Translations under genes and position numbers: made by a program
Assembly: GCF_000272105.2 (NCBI RefSeq)
Contig: NZ_AJZD02000123.1
Coordinates: forward strand, 1 to 35,276
DNA length: 35,276 nt
Source of the DNA: Vibrio splendidus 12E03
Lineage (GTDB): Bacteria; Pseudomonadota; Gammaproteobacteria; Enterobacterales; Vibrionaceae
Direction: 5' to 3'
Shown here: piece by piece, positions 8,846 through 18,258 of the stretch
Numbering within the stretch: position 1 is the stretch's first letter
Layout: each line of letters starts with the position of its first letter
Notes under the pieces: generated by a model
Database searches by the model: none
The model's input: only the letters and a program-made list of their open reading frames with translations
What the model was told of the DNA's origin: nothing

Positions 8846-8941
8846 ATGATATGGTTAACGTCTAAAGTCGTTATGACTTTGAGCTTATTACTGTATAGGG
8901 AATTTAAGAAAAGACGTACGGAAGCTGAAGTTGAGTCATAA
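8846..8941 (+). CDS. Possible small protein (31 aa), hypothetical
   Basis: A 31-codon ORF with the layout of a one-helix membrane peptide: a hydrophobic N-terminal part (MIWLTSKVVMTLSLLLY), then a basic cluster (KKRR) and an acidic tail. AGGTAG lies about 10 nt upstream of the ATG. A strong terminator begins 18 nt after the stop, which shows that a plus-strand transcript ends here. That transcript could also just be the cheV tail. I do not recognise the sequence; coding status is uncertain. Confidence 0.4.
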   Translation: MIWLTSKVVMTLSLLLYREFKKRRTEAEVES

Positions 8942-8958
8942 CTCAACAATTGGAATCG

Positions 8959-8983
8959 AAGGGAAGCGGATGCTTCCCTTTTT
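8959..8983 (+). terminator. Rho-independent terminator after cheV and the 31-aa ORF
   Basis: A 9-bp stem AAGGGAAGC/GCTTCCCTT around GGAT, followed by a run of T residues at 8979-8983. The minus side has no T run, so it does not serve dnaE2. Confidence 0.85.
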
Positions 8984-9041
8984 CGTTGCTCTTTCTCTCG
9001 TTTCTTTAGCCAATGATCGATTGAGAACTATCGGTACTTCG

Positions 9042-12000
9042 CTAATGAAAATCCCGAGATTTGGTTTTCAAGCCAACAATTTCATCGGTAATATCGATAA
9101 GTTTCCCCGCGATAACATGCACGACTTCTCCTTCTTTTTCTAATATCCCTTGTACTTTTAACGCCTTGGCTGTGAGATAAGCTTGCTGTTGAGCGCGCGC
9201 GGTTGCTCCCCATACCACGACATTAATATTACCAGTGCTATCTTCTAGCGTGACAAAGGTGACACCTGCCGCGGTTCCGGGAGATTGTTTGCCTGTGACT
9301 AATCCGACAACGGTGACCATGGATTTATGTCTCTGTTGCATTAAATCTTTCATGTGTGTGAATCGACCTAATCGTCCTGCTTCTTCGAGCAAAGTGATGG
9401 GGTGCTTGTTCAATGAAATTCCGACACTGGTGAAGTCTTCGAGTAGATCTTGCATCTCATTGGGTTTGTGCAGTGTATGTTCGTCATGTCCTGCCTCAGC
9501 ATCGTCATAGGCTTGGCTAAACAGAGGTAAATCAGACGCTGAGTCCATGATCGCCCAGCGAGTCTGGAAGCGGTCTCCAGAAACGTTATGTAGCGCATTA
9601 GCTGATGCCAGTAGCTCGATGTCTTTCTTATTCATCGATAACTGTTTCACCTGGCTAGGGTGGCGATAACCGGATTGAGGACGATTGGCGAGCACGCTTT
9701 GAATCCCATGCTCGCTGAATCCTTTGATTTGTCGCAGTCCTAAGCGAATCGCTAAACCATTCTGATGAGAGACAACCGTGTGGTCGTTTTGAGAAGCGTT
9801 CACGCATACCGGAAGTATCACCACATTATGTCGTTGTGCGTCCTGTACCAACTGTGAGGGGCTATAAAACCCCATCGGTTGGCTATTCAACAGAGAAGCA
9901 TAGAAACATTGAGGGTAATAGCATTTCAACCAAGCGGAGCAATACGCTAACACCGCAAACGAAGCCGAGTGGCTTTCAGGAAAACCGTACTCGCCAAAGC
10001 CGCATATCTGTTTAAAGATCTGCTCAGCAAACTCTGTCTCATAGCCGCGCTTTTGCATTCCTTCGATGAGTTTGTTTTTAAACTTAAAGACGTTGCCATT
10101 TTTCTTCCAAGCGGCCATTGCCCGTCTGAGTTGATCCGCTTCACCACCAGTAAACCCTGCGGCCACCATCGCGAGTTTGATCACTTGCTCCTGGAATATC
10201 GGCACCCCTAAGGTGCGCGACAATACCGATTCCACATCTTTAGATGGATAACTGATTGGCTCAATGCCATCTCGACGCTTGAGAAACGGATGCACCATAT
10301 CGCCCTGAATAGGACCTGGGCGTACGATAGCGATTTGAATCACTAAGTCGTAATAAGTCCTCGGTTTAAGCCTTGGCAGCATGCTCATTTGCGCACGTGA
10401 CTCAATTTGGAATATCCCGACCGTATCTGCTCGCTGAATCATGCCGTAAACCTGAGGATCGTCCTTAAGGCGAGTGATCTCAGCAATGGTCAGTGATCGC
10501 CCGTGAATGCGTTTGATCAGGTCGAAACATTTACGAATCGCAGAGAGCATACCTAACGCGAGCACGTCAACTTTCAGCAAGCCTAAGGTTTCTAGATCAT
10601 CCTTATCCCATTGGATAATGGTTCGGTCGTGCATAGCGGCATTCTCGACGGGAACCAGTTCATACAAAGGCCCTGAAGATATGACAAAGCCACCAACGTG
10701 TTGAGATAGGTGACGTGGAAAGCCGATGATCTCATTAACCAAATGGATAAACTGTTGTCCCTTCAATGAATCAGGTTGTAGCCCCAATTGAGTGAGCTGA
10801 GCCTGCCAACCTAAGCTTTTGTCCCTGCGATTGGTGTTCTTGATGAAGTAGTCGAGCTGAGTTTCTTGTAGCCCTAATGCTTTACCGACATCTCTTACCG
10901 CACTTTTAAAGCGATAAGAAATGACCGTTGCAGCAAGCGCGGCCCTTTCTCTACCGTATTTTTGGTAGATGTATTGGATGACTTCTTCACGGCGTTCATG
11001 TTCAAAATCGACATCAATATCAGGCGGCTCATCGCGCTCTTTACTGATGAAGCGTTCAAACAGCACCGAGATCTGCCTTGGGTCGACTGAGGTGATTTCT
11101 AAGCAATAACAGACCACGGAATTGGCAGCTGAACCTCGACCTTGGTAAAGAATGCCTTGGCTTTTAGCAAACATCACGATGTCGTGGATAGTGAGGAAGA
11201 AGAAAGGGTAGTCTAGCTCGTCAATCAGCCCCAATTCTTTATCTATGATCTGTTGGATGTCATTAGGTACACTTTGTTGGAAGCGAGCCTGTTTTCCTTT
11301 TTCGACCAACATGCGCAGATAACTCATGGGCGTCTCACCTTGAGGAATCAGCTCACTGGGATATTCGTAGCGCAAGCTATCTAAATCAAATTCACACAGC
11401 TCAGCGATGCGGTTGCTCTCTTCTAGCCACTCCGCTTTGAAGATATGAGAGAGCTTATTGATACTTCGTAAACAGCGCTCGGCATTAGCGAGTAAGTGAC
11501 TGCCCACTTCGGTAATGGGTTTTTGGTATTTTATCGCAGTGAGTGAGTGCTGTAAGGGTAAGCGATTCGCGTTGTGCATCAGCACGCCACCACAAGCTGT
11601 AATCGACAGTTGATGATGTTGTGACAGCTCAACGCAGTAATCTGTGTATTGCTGGTCGGTTTGCTTTAGGTGTCGTTGTAAGCCGATCCAAAGCCTGCCT
11701 GAATGATGCTGAGAGAGCCATTGCCCCCAGTGCGCGTCTTCATTTTTCTGTTGAGGAAGCCAAAGAATAAAGCAGTGTTTAGCCGACATGATATCCCACT
11801 CAGAGAGCTGATAATATCCCTTGCTGCTACGACGTCTCGCGTTGGTAATAATACGGCACAGCTCGGCGTAGGCTTGTCTGTTTGGGCATATCAAGATTAC
11901 TTGGCACTCGTCATTTAACCAAAACATGCTCCCTACAATTTGCTTGAGCGACAGTTTATGTTGCTTGATTGCAGAGTGAACCTTGACGATGCCCGCGACC

Positions 12001-12134
12001 GAGCACTCGTCGGTGACCGCAAGGGCTTTGTAACGTAAGAAGTCGGCCTGTAAAACAAGCTCCTCTGCGTGTGAGGCTCCCTCAAGGAAGGATTAATTAC
12101 TTTGACAGAAGAGCTCTGAATATTTCTGAGACAT
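9042..12134 (-). pseudogene. dnaE2: Error-prone DNA polymerase DnaE2/ImuC, in-frame stop at codon 14
   Basis: DnaE2 (ImuC) is the catalytic C-family polymerase of the ImuA-ImuB-DnaE2 translesion mutasome, induced by the SOS response. From the ATG at 12134 the frame would encode 1030 residues, normal for the family. Codon 14 is TAA (12093-12095), where relatives read SN-F-SFL; homology resumes at once as SFLEGASHAEELVLQADFLRY with no frameshift. The first ATG after the stop is at 11927, giving 961 residues that lack about 69 residues of the PHP domain. No in-frame ATG, GTG or TTG lies between. The rest is intact: catalytic aspartates in PDIDVDFE (about 372-376 of the full frame) and VDVLALG further on, then the OB-fold region. 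It follows imuB by 96 nt. Either a recent pseudogene, a truncated but expressed form (restart at 11927 with GGGAG very close), or a sequence error. Confidence 0.8.
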
Positions 12135-12199
12135 AACGTAATCTCACTTAACCATTGCGAGTGAACATGATTGAAAAGGGACGTTTAAATGGAATAAGT

Positions 12200-12216
12200 G
12201 GTAAGAACGACTTACC
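12200..12216 (-). repeat. Hairpin between imuB and dnaE2
   Basis: GGTAAG and CTTACC form a 6-bp inverted repeat around a 5-nt loop, 15 nt after the imuB stop on the minus strand. There is no T tract, so readthrough into dnaE2 is expected; it could modulate mRNA stability. Confidence 0.35.
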
Positions 12217-12230
12217 AAACAGCCTTACGG

Positions 12231-13700
12231 CTAGCTAAATAAACCGTGCAAAAACCATTGTTTATCTGGCGTTCTAAATACCCATAATCTGCGGCCGTTT
12301 TCACTGTGAGCAATAAAGTAGTCACGAATGACTTTCTCTCCGTCCCACCAGCCAGACACAATGCGCTCAGGGCCTTGAGATAAGGTGACGCTTTCGGTTA
12401 AGGCTTCGGGCTCTGGCAGTAAAATACTGGGCCTGAGTCGTTGTTGGTTGATGTTGAAAGCAGTGGCTTGTTGCTCGAACCCTGTGGGCGTTTGTCTCTT
12501 TGCCACAGACTTACTTAGTGTGGGGATCGAATACTGATTGGCCTTTTCTGGCCTTGGGTCGTGCTGTATTTTCGGTGTTTGAATGCAGGCTTGCCCAAGC
12601 TTTGCTTGCAGTAGTGAGAGCAAATCTAACGCGGCAAGTGTTCCGGTATTACCATCGAAAAGATCATGGTAGTCCATTTGAGGCTCACCATGACGAATCA
12701 AGCTGAGAGTTAGCCCCTGAACCGGTGCGGTGATCTTCAGTGACTCTAAGGTGAGATGCGTTAGGTTCGCCCATTTGCTAGCAAGATAATCGCCCTGCGC
12801 CGAATAGAAAGAGACAGGGTGATCGTCTTTATCCCTAAGGTGCAAAGTCAGCGTTAACTCAAAAGCTACTCGGTCACGTAGCTTCAAAAAACACTCGAGT
12901 TGATTCAGTAATTTCAGCAACGGCTTTTCGATAAATAGGATGTTTTCAATATCAAACAACAGTTCCAAATATTGCTGGAAATTCTCTGGTGGGTGATAGA
13001 AATCAATAGGGTGCTTGAACTGCCCATTAAGACGACCCACATAGTTCACCAAGTCGATATCAAAGCGGCGCGCGACATCTTGCAAAGGCAGCTTTAATAG
13101 GTCTTCTACGACATTAATACCAACACGATTTAGGCGTTCAACTTGCTTAGTTGGTAGCTCGCTTGAACTCAGCGTCTGCTTACTTATCCAAGCTTTCATC
13201 TGCTCAACATTGTTCGTCGCTTGGTTGATCGCTTGCTTGCCCAAAAGGATTGCAGAAAGCGGCGAATAACCTGTGGCAAAGCTGAACTGGATATTGAGCG
13301 TTTCTAAGTGGCTTTTGAGCTCATGCCAGTAGTTATCTAGCCCGTCGTAAAGTGACAGCATGTTAGAGGCTTTAATCAGCAAACCATTAGGTGGCAATAA
13401 CGCCATGTCGGAAGTGATTAGATACGCCCATTGAGCGATCTCTTTGAGCTTACTTTTCTCCAGTTCAATACTGTAAGGGTGGACGTGTAAGTGATGGCAA
13501 AGCGCCGCCGCAGACCCTAAGCCCATACCAAGCGAAATTCCCGATTGCAGCGCAGCTGGGTTAGCTTGCAGTACACGGTGATCTTTTTCATCCACGATGA
13601 TAATAGGTTGCTCGCGTGAGTCTTCGTTCGAACCCAATTCATTAGAGTTAAACAAGGTATCCAACTGCAGAGACGGAAAGTGCAGATAAAGCCACAACAT
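12231..13700 (-). CDS. imuB: ImuB, Y-family polymerase-like mutasome subunit
   Basis: A 489-residue Y-family (DinB/UmuC-like) protein of the SOS mutasome. In characterised systems ImuB is catalytically inactive and acts as the hub that links ImuA, DnaE2 and the beta clamp. The N-terminal strand reads WLYLHFPSLQLD, where active Y-family enzymes carry their catalytic Asp residues, so the loss of polymerase activity is visible. The C-terminal ImuB segment GPERIVSGWWDG, then RDYF and GRRLWVFR, ending WFLHGLF, is diagnostic. AAGG sits 7 nt before the ATG inside the end of imuA, and the two genes are 3 nt apart, so they are translationally coupled. It is full length with no disruption. Confidence 0.9.
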   Translation of the reverse strand: MLWLYLHFPSLQLDTLFNSNELGSNEDSREQPIIIVDEKDHRVLQANPAALQSGISLGMGLGSAAALCHHLHVHPYSIELEKSKLKEIAQWAYLITSDMALLPPNGLLIKASNMLSLYDGLDNYWHELKSHLETLNIQFSFATGYSPLSAILLGKQAINQATNNVEQMKAWISKQTLSSSELPTKQVERLNRVGINVVEDLLKLPLQDVARRFDIDLVNYVGRLNGQFKHPIDFYHPPENFQQYLELLFDIENILFIEKPLLKLLNQLECFLKLRDRVAFELTLTLHLRDKDDHPVSFYSAQGDYLASKWANLTHLTLESLKITAPVQGLTLSLIRHGEPQMDYHDLFDGNTGTLAALDLLSLLQAKLGQACIQTPKIQHDPRPEKANQYSIPTLSKSVAKRQTPTGFEQQATAFNINQQRLRPSILLPEPEALTESVTLSQGPERIVSGWWDGEKVIRDYFIAHSENGRRLWVFRTPDKQWFLHGLFS

Positions 13701-13703
13701 CCG

Positions 13704-14411
13704 CTAGCCTTGCTTCGCAATAGGAAAAGCCAGCACAGTGTTACCGGGCAAAGTACGGTCTAAATTGTCTTCATAAACGACTTTCTCTGTGAGTAACGGC
13801 CAGTTGTGTGTCATGTCTAGAACAAAGCTGCCATACGACCAACTGCCTTTTCTTTTTGTTACCTCTACCTTCAGCCCTTGGGCGTGAGAAGACAGTTTCA
13901 TGCATAAGGAAACGGGCAGGGATAATTGATTATGGCTGGTGGCTTTAAAATGAAATTGCAGGCACTTGCCCGTTTCACTTGCGGCTTGTAGGCGTTTGGT
14001 TTGGTGGATTTCGAGATCGGTTCCCCATAACAATACAGAATGACAAGCACCACTCTTGAGGCATTGTTCAGCAGCCCACAATGCATCGAGATCGCGTTGA
14101 GGCTCAATCACCAAGATGTTATCGATCTCAATCCCTTGGCTGCTAAAAAACTCGGCACAGATCTTCCCTGGCGGGTTAATGAATATGGCCAGCTTCTGTG
14201 AGTTTTGCTGAGCTAAATAAGGGGTAAGCAGGCGCAGTTCGCCAATCCCCTGTTGTGATTCAACTTCAATAACGCCGTGTGTAGGAAAGCCACCATCAAG
14301 CTGTTTATCCAATTGCGGATAGCCTGTCGAAGTGGTACTTCCTTGCGTTGTTGATTGTAGCCCTTTCCAGATTAGCTGGCGGTCTTGTAAGTTTTTTATG
14401 AGTTCATGCAT
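13704..14411 (-). CDS. imuA: ImuA, RecA/SulA-like mutasome subunit
   Basis: A 235-residue ImuA, a RecA-fold relative that partners ImuB in SOS translesion synthesis. The start (HELIKNLQDRQLIWKG) and the segment STGYPQLDKQLDGGFPTHGVIEV followed by LLTPYLAQ match the family, where LDxxLGGG-like RecA/SulA core elements occur. The Walker A loop is degenerate (ESQQGIGELRLL), so ATP binding is doubtful. A TTG at 14417 is in frame, but the ATG at 14411 is the likelier start, with CAGG about 9 nt upstream overlapping the end of the LexA box. It is the first gene of imuA-imuB-dnaE2, directly behind a perfect SOS box. Confidence 0.88.
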   Translation of the reverse strand: MHELIKNLQDRQLIWKGLQSTTQGSTTSTGYPQLDKQLDGGFPTHGVIEVESQQGIGELRLLTPYLAQQNSQKLAIFINPPGKICAEFFSSQGIEIDNILVIEPQRDLDALWAAEQCLKSGACHSVLLWGTDLEIHQTKRLQAASETGKCLQFHFKATSHNQLSLPVSLCMKLSSHAQGLKVEVTKRKGSWSYGSFVLDMTHNWPLLTEKVVYEDNLDRTLPGNTVLAFPIAKQG

Positions 14412-14421
14412 AATCAAATAC

Positions 14422-14437
14422 CTGTGTATTTATACAG
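14422..14437 (-). promoter_or_regulatory. LexA (SOS) box controlling imuA-imuB-dnaE2
   Basis: CTGTGTATTTATACAG matches CTGT-N8-ACAG exactly, with an AT-rich centre. It lies 10 nt upstream of the imuA ATG and would cover the ribosome-binding region and promoter. LexA boxes in front of imuA-type cassettes are well known. Confidence 0.92.
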
Positions 14438-14516
14438 TATATTTAACAATGAAAAAGATGCAAAGCAAAATGATGAAAATTAGTGGAAGTAAGTATTAGG
14501 TGGTTGATTTAGATAC

Positions 14517-14542
14517 AAAAAAAGCCACTATGGAAGCGGCTT
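14517..14542 (-). terminator. Rho-independent terminator of yciK
   Basis: On the minus strand AAGCCGCT pairs with AGTGGCTT (one G-U pair) around TCCAT, followed by seven T residues. It starts 23 nt after the yciK stop and separates yciK from the imuA promoter. Confidence 0.85.
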
Positions 14543-14565
14543 CTTGTTATTGGTTATAATATCAA

Positions 14566-15306
14566 CTACTTAGGTTGAGCATCGATACATTGACCATTAA
14601 TGTCTGTCACACTTGGGTTCATTAAGTGTAGGTACAGTGGGATGATGTCCAGTGGCGTTTTCAGTTTGTTAGCATCTTCACCTGGGTACGCTTTTGCACG
14701 CATACGTGTTTGAGTGCCGCCCGGGTTAATCGCATTAACACGGATGTTTGTGTCTTCAAGCTCATCCGCTAAGATCTGCATCATACCTTCGGTAGCAAAC
14801 TTAGAAATCGCGTAAGTGCCCCAGAATGCACGGCCAGAGTGACCAACGGTAGAAGAGGTGAATACGATACGACCCGCTTCCGCTTTCTTAAGTGCAGGTA
14901 AAAGTGCTTGAGTCATCAAGAACTCAGACTTCACATTGATCTGCATAACATCATCAAAGGTCTCTTCATCAATCTGCTCAAACGGGCTCAGAGTACCTAA
15001 AACGCCAGCGTTATGAAGTAGACCGTCTAAACGACCGAACTGCGATTCAATGGTTTCAGCCATATCAATGTAGTTCTGTTTTGTCGCGCCTTTTAAATCC
15101 AATGGGATAATCGCAGGCTGCGGGTAACCAGCACTTTCGATTTCATCGTAAATGAATTCTAGGTTTTTTACATTGCGGCCTAACAGAATGACAGTTGCGC
15201 CATGTTGAGCGAAGCTTAGTGCAGCTTGGCGACCAATGCCAGCACCGGCACCTGTAACCAAAATTACTTTATCTTTGAGGGCATCTGTAGAGATTGGGTA
15301 ATCCAC
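14566..15306 (-). CDS. yciK: Short-chain dehydrogenase YciK
   Basis: A 246-residue SDR oxidoreductase closely resembling E. coli YciK. The NAD(P)-binding motif is TGAGAGIG near the N-terminus, followed by NAG at the end of beta-4 (LLHNAGVLG), the catalytic Ser in FTSSTVG, and Y-x3-K as YAISK. The physiological substrate is unknown. A GTG start at 15306 was chosen because AAGGA lies 8 nt upstream and VDYPISTDALKDK matches the length of YciK; an ATG 12 codons further up (15342) lacks a good ribosome-binding site. It is divergent from sohB, the same arrangement as in E. coli, and ends at its own terminator. Confidence 0.9.
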   Translation of the reverse strand: MDYPISTDALKDKVILVTGAGAGIGRQAALSFAQHGATVILLGRNVKNLEFIYDEIESAGYPQPAIIPLDLKGATKQNYIDMAETIESQFGRLDGLLHNAGVLGTLSPFEQIDEETFDDVMQINVKSEFLMTQALLPALKKAEAGRIVFTSSTVGHSGRAFWGTYAISKFATEGMMQILADELEDTNIRVNAINPGGTQTRMRAKAYPGEDANKLKTPLDIIPLYLHLMNPSVTDINGQCIDAQPK

Positions 15307-15443
15307 TGTGCTTATCCTTCTTTCTTTTATTATGTTCGTCATTCCATTGATGTTTAATCACACAGATAACCGCAGGAATGATGAGAAATTCTTGGTAATC
15401 GTGACAAGATGGTTACAATACACTAATTCATACAATAGGGGAT

Positions 15444-16511
15444 ATGACATTGGAATTTTTGTTGGACTACGGCTTGTTTTTAGCCAAGATTGCGACCGTT
15501 GTAATCGCCATCATTGCAATTTTAGTCATTGCTAAATCTGTGGGTGGAAAATCAAGCGCGATTAAAGGTGAGCTGGAAATCACGAACCTATCTGAACACC
15601 ATAAACAGACGATTGAACAATTAGAGCACCATCTACACGATGATGCTTTCATCAAAGCCCGTGATAAAGCAGAAAAGAAAGCGGAAAAAGAGAAAGTAAA
15701 ATCACGCGGTAAAGAAGTGAAGAAAGCAGCGAAAGAGGGTGAGCTTGATAGCAAGCGTGAACCACATCTATTCGTTCTTGATTTTAACGGCAGCATTGAT
15801 GCAAAAGAAGTGGCTTCATTACGTGAAGAGGTAACGGCGGTTCTGGCTGTGGCTCGTGAAGGCGATGAAGTATTGCTGAAACTTGAATCTGGCGGTGGCA
15901 TGGTCCACGGCTACGGTTTGGCGTCTTCTCAACTTGATCGTATCAAAGCGGCAGGTTTACCTTTGACTATCTCGGTAGATAAAGTAGCAGCAAGTGGCGG
16001 TTACATGATGGCATGTATCGCAGACAAAATTGTGTCGGCACCTTTCGCTATCGTTGGCTCTATTGGCGTTATTGCTCAATTGCCAAACTTCAACAAACTG
16101 CTTAAAAAGCACGACATTGAGTTTGAACAGTTAACAGCGGGTGAGTACAAACGCACTCTAACCATGTTTGGTGAGAACAGCGATAAAGCTCGTGAGAAGT
16201 TTAAAGAAGAGCTAGAAGAGACACATGGTCTATTCAAAGACTTCATTCGTGATCACCGCCCAGCGCTAGACCTTGATAAGGTTGCAACGGGTGAGCACTG
16301 GTTTGGTACACAAGCTCATGAACTTGGGCTGGTGGATGAGATCCGTACTTCTGATGACTTGGTTGTCGAAGCATGCAAAGACAAGACGGTTCTAGCGATT
16401 CATTACGTACAGAAGAAAAAGCTGTCAGACAAGCTTGCAGGCGTGGCAGGTAAATCTGCAGACAGCGTGCTGATGAAGCTGATTGAACGCGGTCAAAAGC
16501 CGATTGTTTAA
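15444..16511 (+). CDS. sohB: Putative inner-membrane serine protease SohB (S49 family)
   Basis: A 355-residue S49 peptidase. One N-terminal membrane helix (about 9-31) is followed by a highly charged Lys/Glu-rich segment (about 50-105, probably helical or coiled coil) and the protease domain. The catalytic Ser is about residue 184 in AASGGY, and the general-base Lys about 236 in TAGEYKR, the Ser-Lys dyad of SppA/SohB. SohB was found in E. coli as a suppressor of degP loss, so a role in envelope protein quality control is assumed. It is single, divergent from yciK, and ends at a strong terminator. Length matches E. coli SohB (about 349). Confidence 0.94.
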   Translation: MTLEFLLDYGLFLAKIATVVIAIIAILVIAKSVGGKSSAIKGELEITNLSEHHKQTIEQLEHHLHDDAFIKARDKAEKKAEKEKVKSRGKEVKKAAKEGELDSKREPHLFVLDFNGSIDAKEVASLREEVTAVLAVAREGDEVLLKLESGGGMVHGYGLASSQLDRIKAAGLPLTISVDKVAASGGYMMACIADKIVSAPFAIVGSIGVIAQLPNFNKLLKKHDIEFEQLTAGEYKRTLTMFGENSDKAREKFKEELEETHGLFKDFIRDHRPALDLDKVATGEHWFGTQAHELGLVDEIRTSDDLVVEACKDKTVLAIHYVQKKKLSDKLAGVAGKSADSVLMKLIERGQKPIV

Positions 16512-16566
16512 GCTTATTTAGTTCGAGTGCCTCACGTTTATTTAAAAACGTTTGAGCCTTGAAAAG

Positions 16567-16601
16567 AAAGCGCATAAGTCATCAGACTTATGCGCTTTTT
16601 T
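16567..16601. terminator. Terminator between sohB and spoVR
   Basis: A perfect 14-bp stem (AAAGCGCATAAGTC at 16567-16580 with its complement at 16585-16598) around ATCA, then a T tract on the plus strand. The minus strand also has an interrupted T tract, so it can serve the convergent spoVR operon. Confidence 0.93.
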
Positions 16602-16684
16602 ATTGCTCCACTTCCGAGCGGGTGACCACTATGTTGTAGGGGGAGCGGAGTTTTATACCAAACACTGACTTACTGTGATTAATA

Positions 16685-18247
16685 TTAAATCTTGGCTCCA
16701 TAATCATTACGTTTTGGACAAGTAGTCAAAATCTCTCTATGACCCGTATCTTTGAGCTCTTCCAAAATCACATCAAAGCCCCACAAGCGATAGAGATGCT
16801 TCATCACTTCGTCGTAGCCTTTATCAAGCGGGATGCGGTCGTGAGGCACATATTGCAGTGTCATTGAGCGGTCACCACGAATATCGACATTAAACACCTG
16901 AATGTTTGGTTCAAGGTTACTTAGGTTGTATTGCGCCGCAAGCTTCTCACGAATCAGGCGATAGCCCGGATCATCATGAATAGCACTCACCTCGATGGTG
17001 TTTTTACGGTCGTCGTCGAGTACAGAGAACAGCTTAAAGTCTCGAATGATTTTTGGAGAAAGGTATTGGCTGATGAAACTTTCATCTTTGAAGTTGTGCA
17101 TCGCAAAGTGCACTGCTTCTAACCAATCACTTCCGGCTAACTCAGGGAACCACTCTCTATCTTCATCGGTTGGCTCTTCACAGATGCGTCGGATGTCTCT
17201 AAACATCGCAAAGCCAAGCGCATAAGGGTTTATTCCGCTGAAATAAGGGCTGTTGTAGGCGGGTTGTGCGACGACACTGGTATGGCTGTGTAGGAATTCT
17301 AAGATGAACTTATCACTCACCAAGCCTTCGTCGTAAAGGTGGTTAAGAATGGTGTAATGCCAGAAGGTTGCCCAGCCTTCGTTCATCACTTGAGTTTGTT
17401 TTTGAGGGTAGAAGTATTGGCTCACTTTGCGAACGATGCGAACACACTCTCGTTGCCAAGGTTCAAGCAGTGGTGCGTTCTTCTCGATAAAGTAGAGAAT
17501 GTTTTCTTGAGGCTCGCTAGGAAAGCGGATCTTGGTCTCTTCTTCCTTACTTTTATTCTGAGGAACGGTTCGCCATAGCTCATTCACTTGAGATTGCAGA
17601 TAAGCTTCGCGTTCTTCTTGTCTTGCTGTCTCTTCTGCAATGGAAATCTTCTCAGGGCGTTTGTATCGGTCTACGCCGTAATTCATCAGTGCGTGACAAG
17701 AGTCAAGGAGCTGCTCGACTTCAGCAACACCATATTTCTCTTCACAACCACTGATGTACTTCTTAGCGAACAACAAGTAATCGATGATGGAACTGGCATC
17801 GGTCCATGTTTGGAACAGGTAGTTGCCTTTAAAGAAAGAGTTGTGGCCATAACAAGCGTGAGCCATTACCAGCGCCTGCATCGTGACCGTGTTCTCTTCC
17901 ATCAGATAAGCGATACAAGGATCGGAGTTGATTACGATTTCGTACGCTAAGCCCATCTGACCATGCTTGTAGTTTTGTTCGGTTTGAATGAATTTCTTAC
18001 CAAATGACCAGTGGTTGTAATTGATAGGCATACCAATGCTCGAGTAGGCATCCATCATCTGTTCTGAAGTAATCACTTCAATCTGGTTTGGGTAAGTGTC
18101 TAAACGGTAATGCTGCGCCACACGCTTAATTTCTACGTGGTATTTCTCCAAGAGGTTGAATGTCCAATCTGGACCATCAGGCAGCATCTTGTCGTTTTTC
18201 TTCTTTGCAGCTTTGTCTTTCTCTGCAACGTTTGATTTCGCTGTCAT
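16685..18247 (-). CDS. ycgB: SpoVR/YcgB family protein
   Basis: A 520-residue SpoVR-family protein (E. coli YcgB is about 510). The family is named after a Bacillus sporulation gene, but in Gram-negatives it is a stationary-phase or stress protein of unknown biochemical role. Family hallmarks seen are MAHACYGHNSFFKGNYLF, NEGWATFWHY and the stretch INPYALGFAMFRDI. A Lys/Asp-rich tail of about 20 residues precedes the conserved start. AAGGGAG is 7 nt before the ATG and begins right after the yeaH stop, 11 nt away, so it is coupled to yeaH. It is the last gene of yeaG-yeaH-spoVR. No signal peptide or membrane helix was seen. Confidence 0.92.
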   Translation of the reverse strand: MTAKSNVAEKDKAAKKKNDKMLPDGPDWTFNLLEKYHVEIKRVAQHYRLDTYPNQIEVITSEQMMDAYSSIGMPINYNHWSFGKKFIQTEQNYKHGQMGLAYEIVINSDPCIAYLMEENTVTMQALVMAHACYGHNSFFKGNYLFQTWTDASSIIDYLLFAKKYISGCEEKYGVAEVEQLLDSCHALMNYGVDRYKRPEKISIAEETARQEEREAYLQSQVNELWRTVPQNKSKEEETKIRFPSEPQENILYFIEKNAPLLEPWQRECVRIVRKVSQYFYPQKQTQVMNEGWATFWHYTILNHLYDEGLVSDKFILEFLHSHTSVVAQPAYNSPYFSGINPYALGFAMFRDIRRICEEPTDEDREWFPELAGSDWLEAVHFAMHNFKDESFISQYLSPKIIRDFKLFSVLDDDRKNTIEVSAIHDDPGYRLIREKLAAQYNLSNLEPNIQVFNVDIRGDRSMTLQYVPHDRIPLDKGYDEVMKHLYRLWGFDVILEELKDTGHREILTTCPKRNDYGAKI

Positions 18248-18258
18248 GGCAAACTCCC

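Noticed and set aside
8931..9143. 70-codon plus-strand frame across the cheV terminator
   Set aside because: It runs through a strong terminator hairpin and then antisense into the end of dnaE2; composition is not protein-like.
9969..10211. Open plus-strand frames inside dnaE2, pykA, spoVR and other genes
   Set aside because: They are shadows of well-supported minus-strand genes, without ribosome-binding sites or recognisable protein features.
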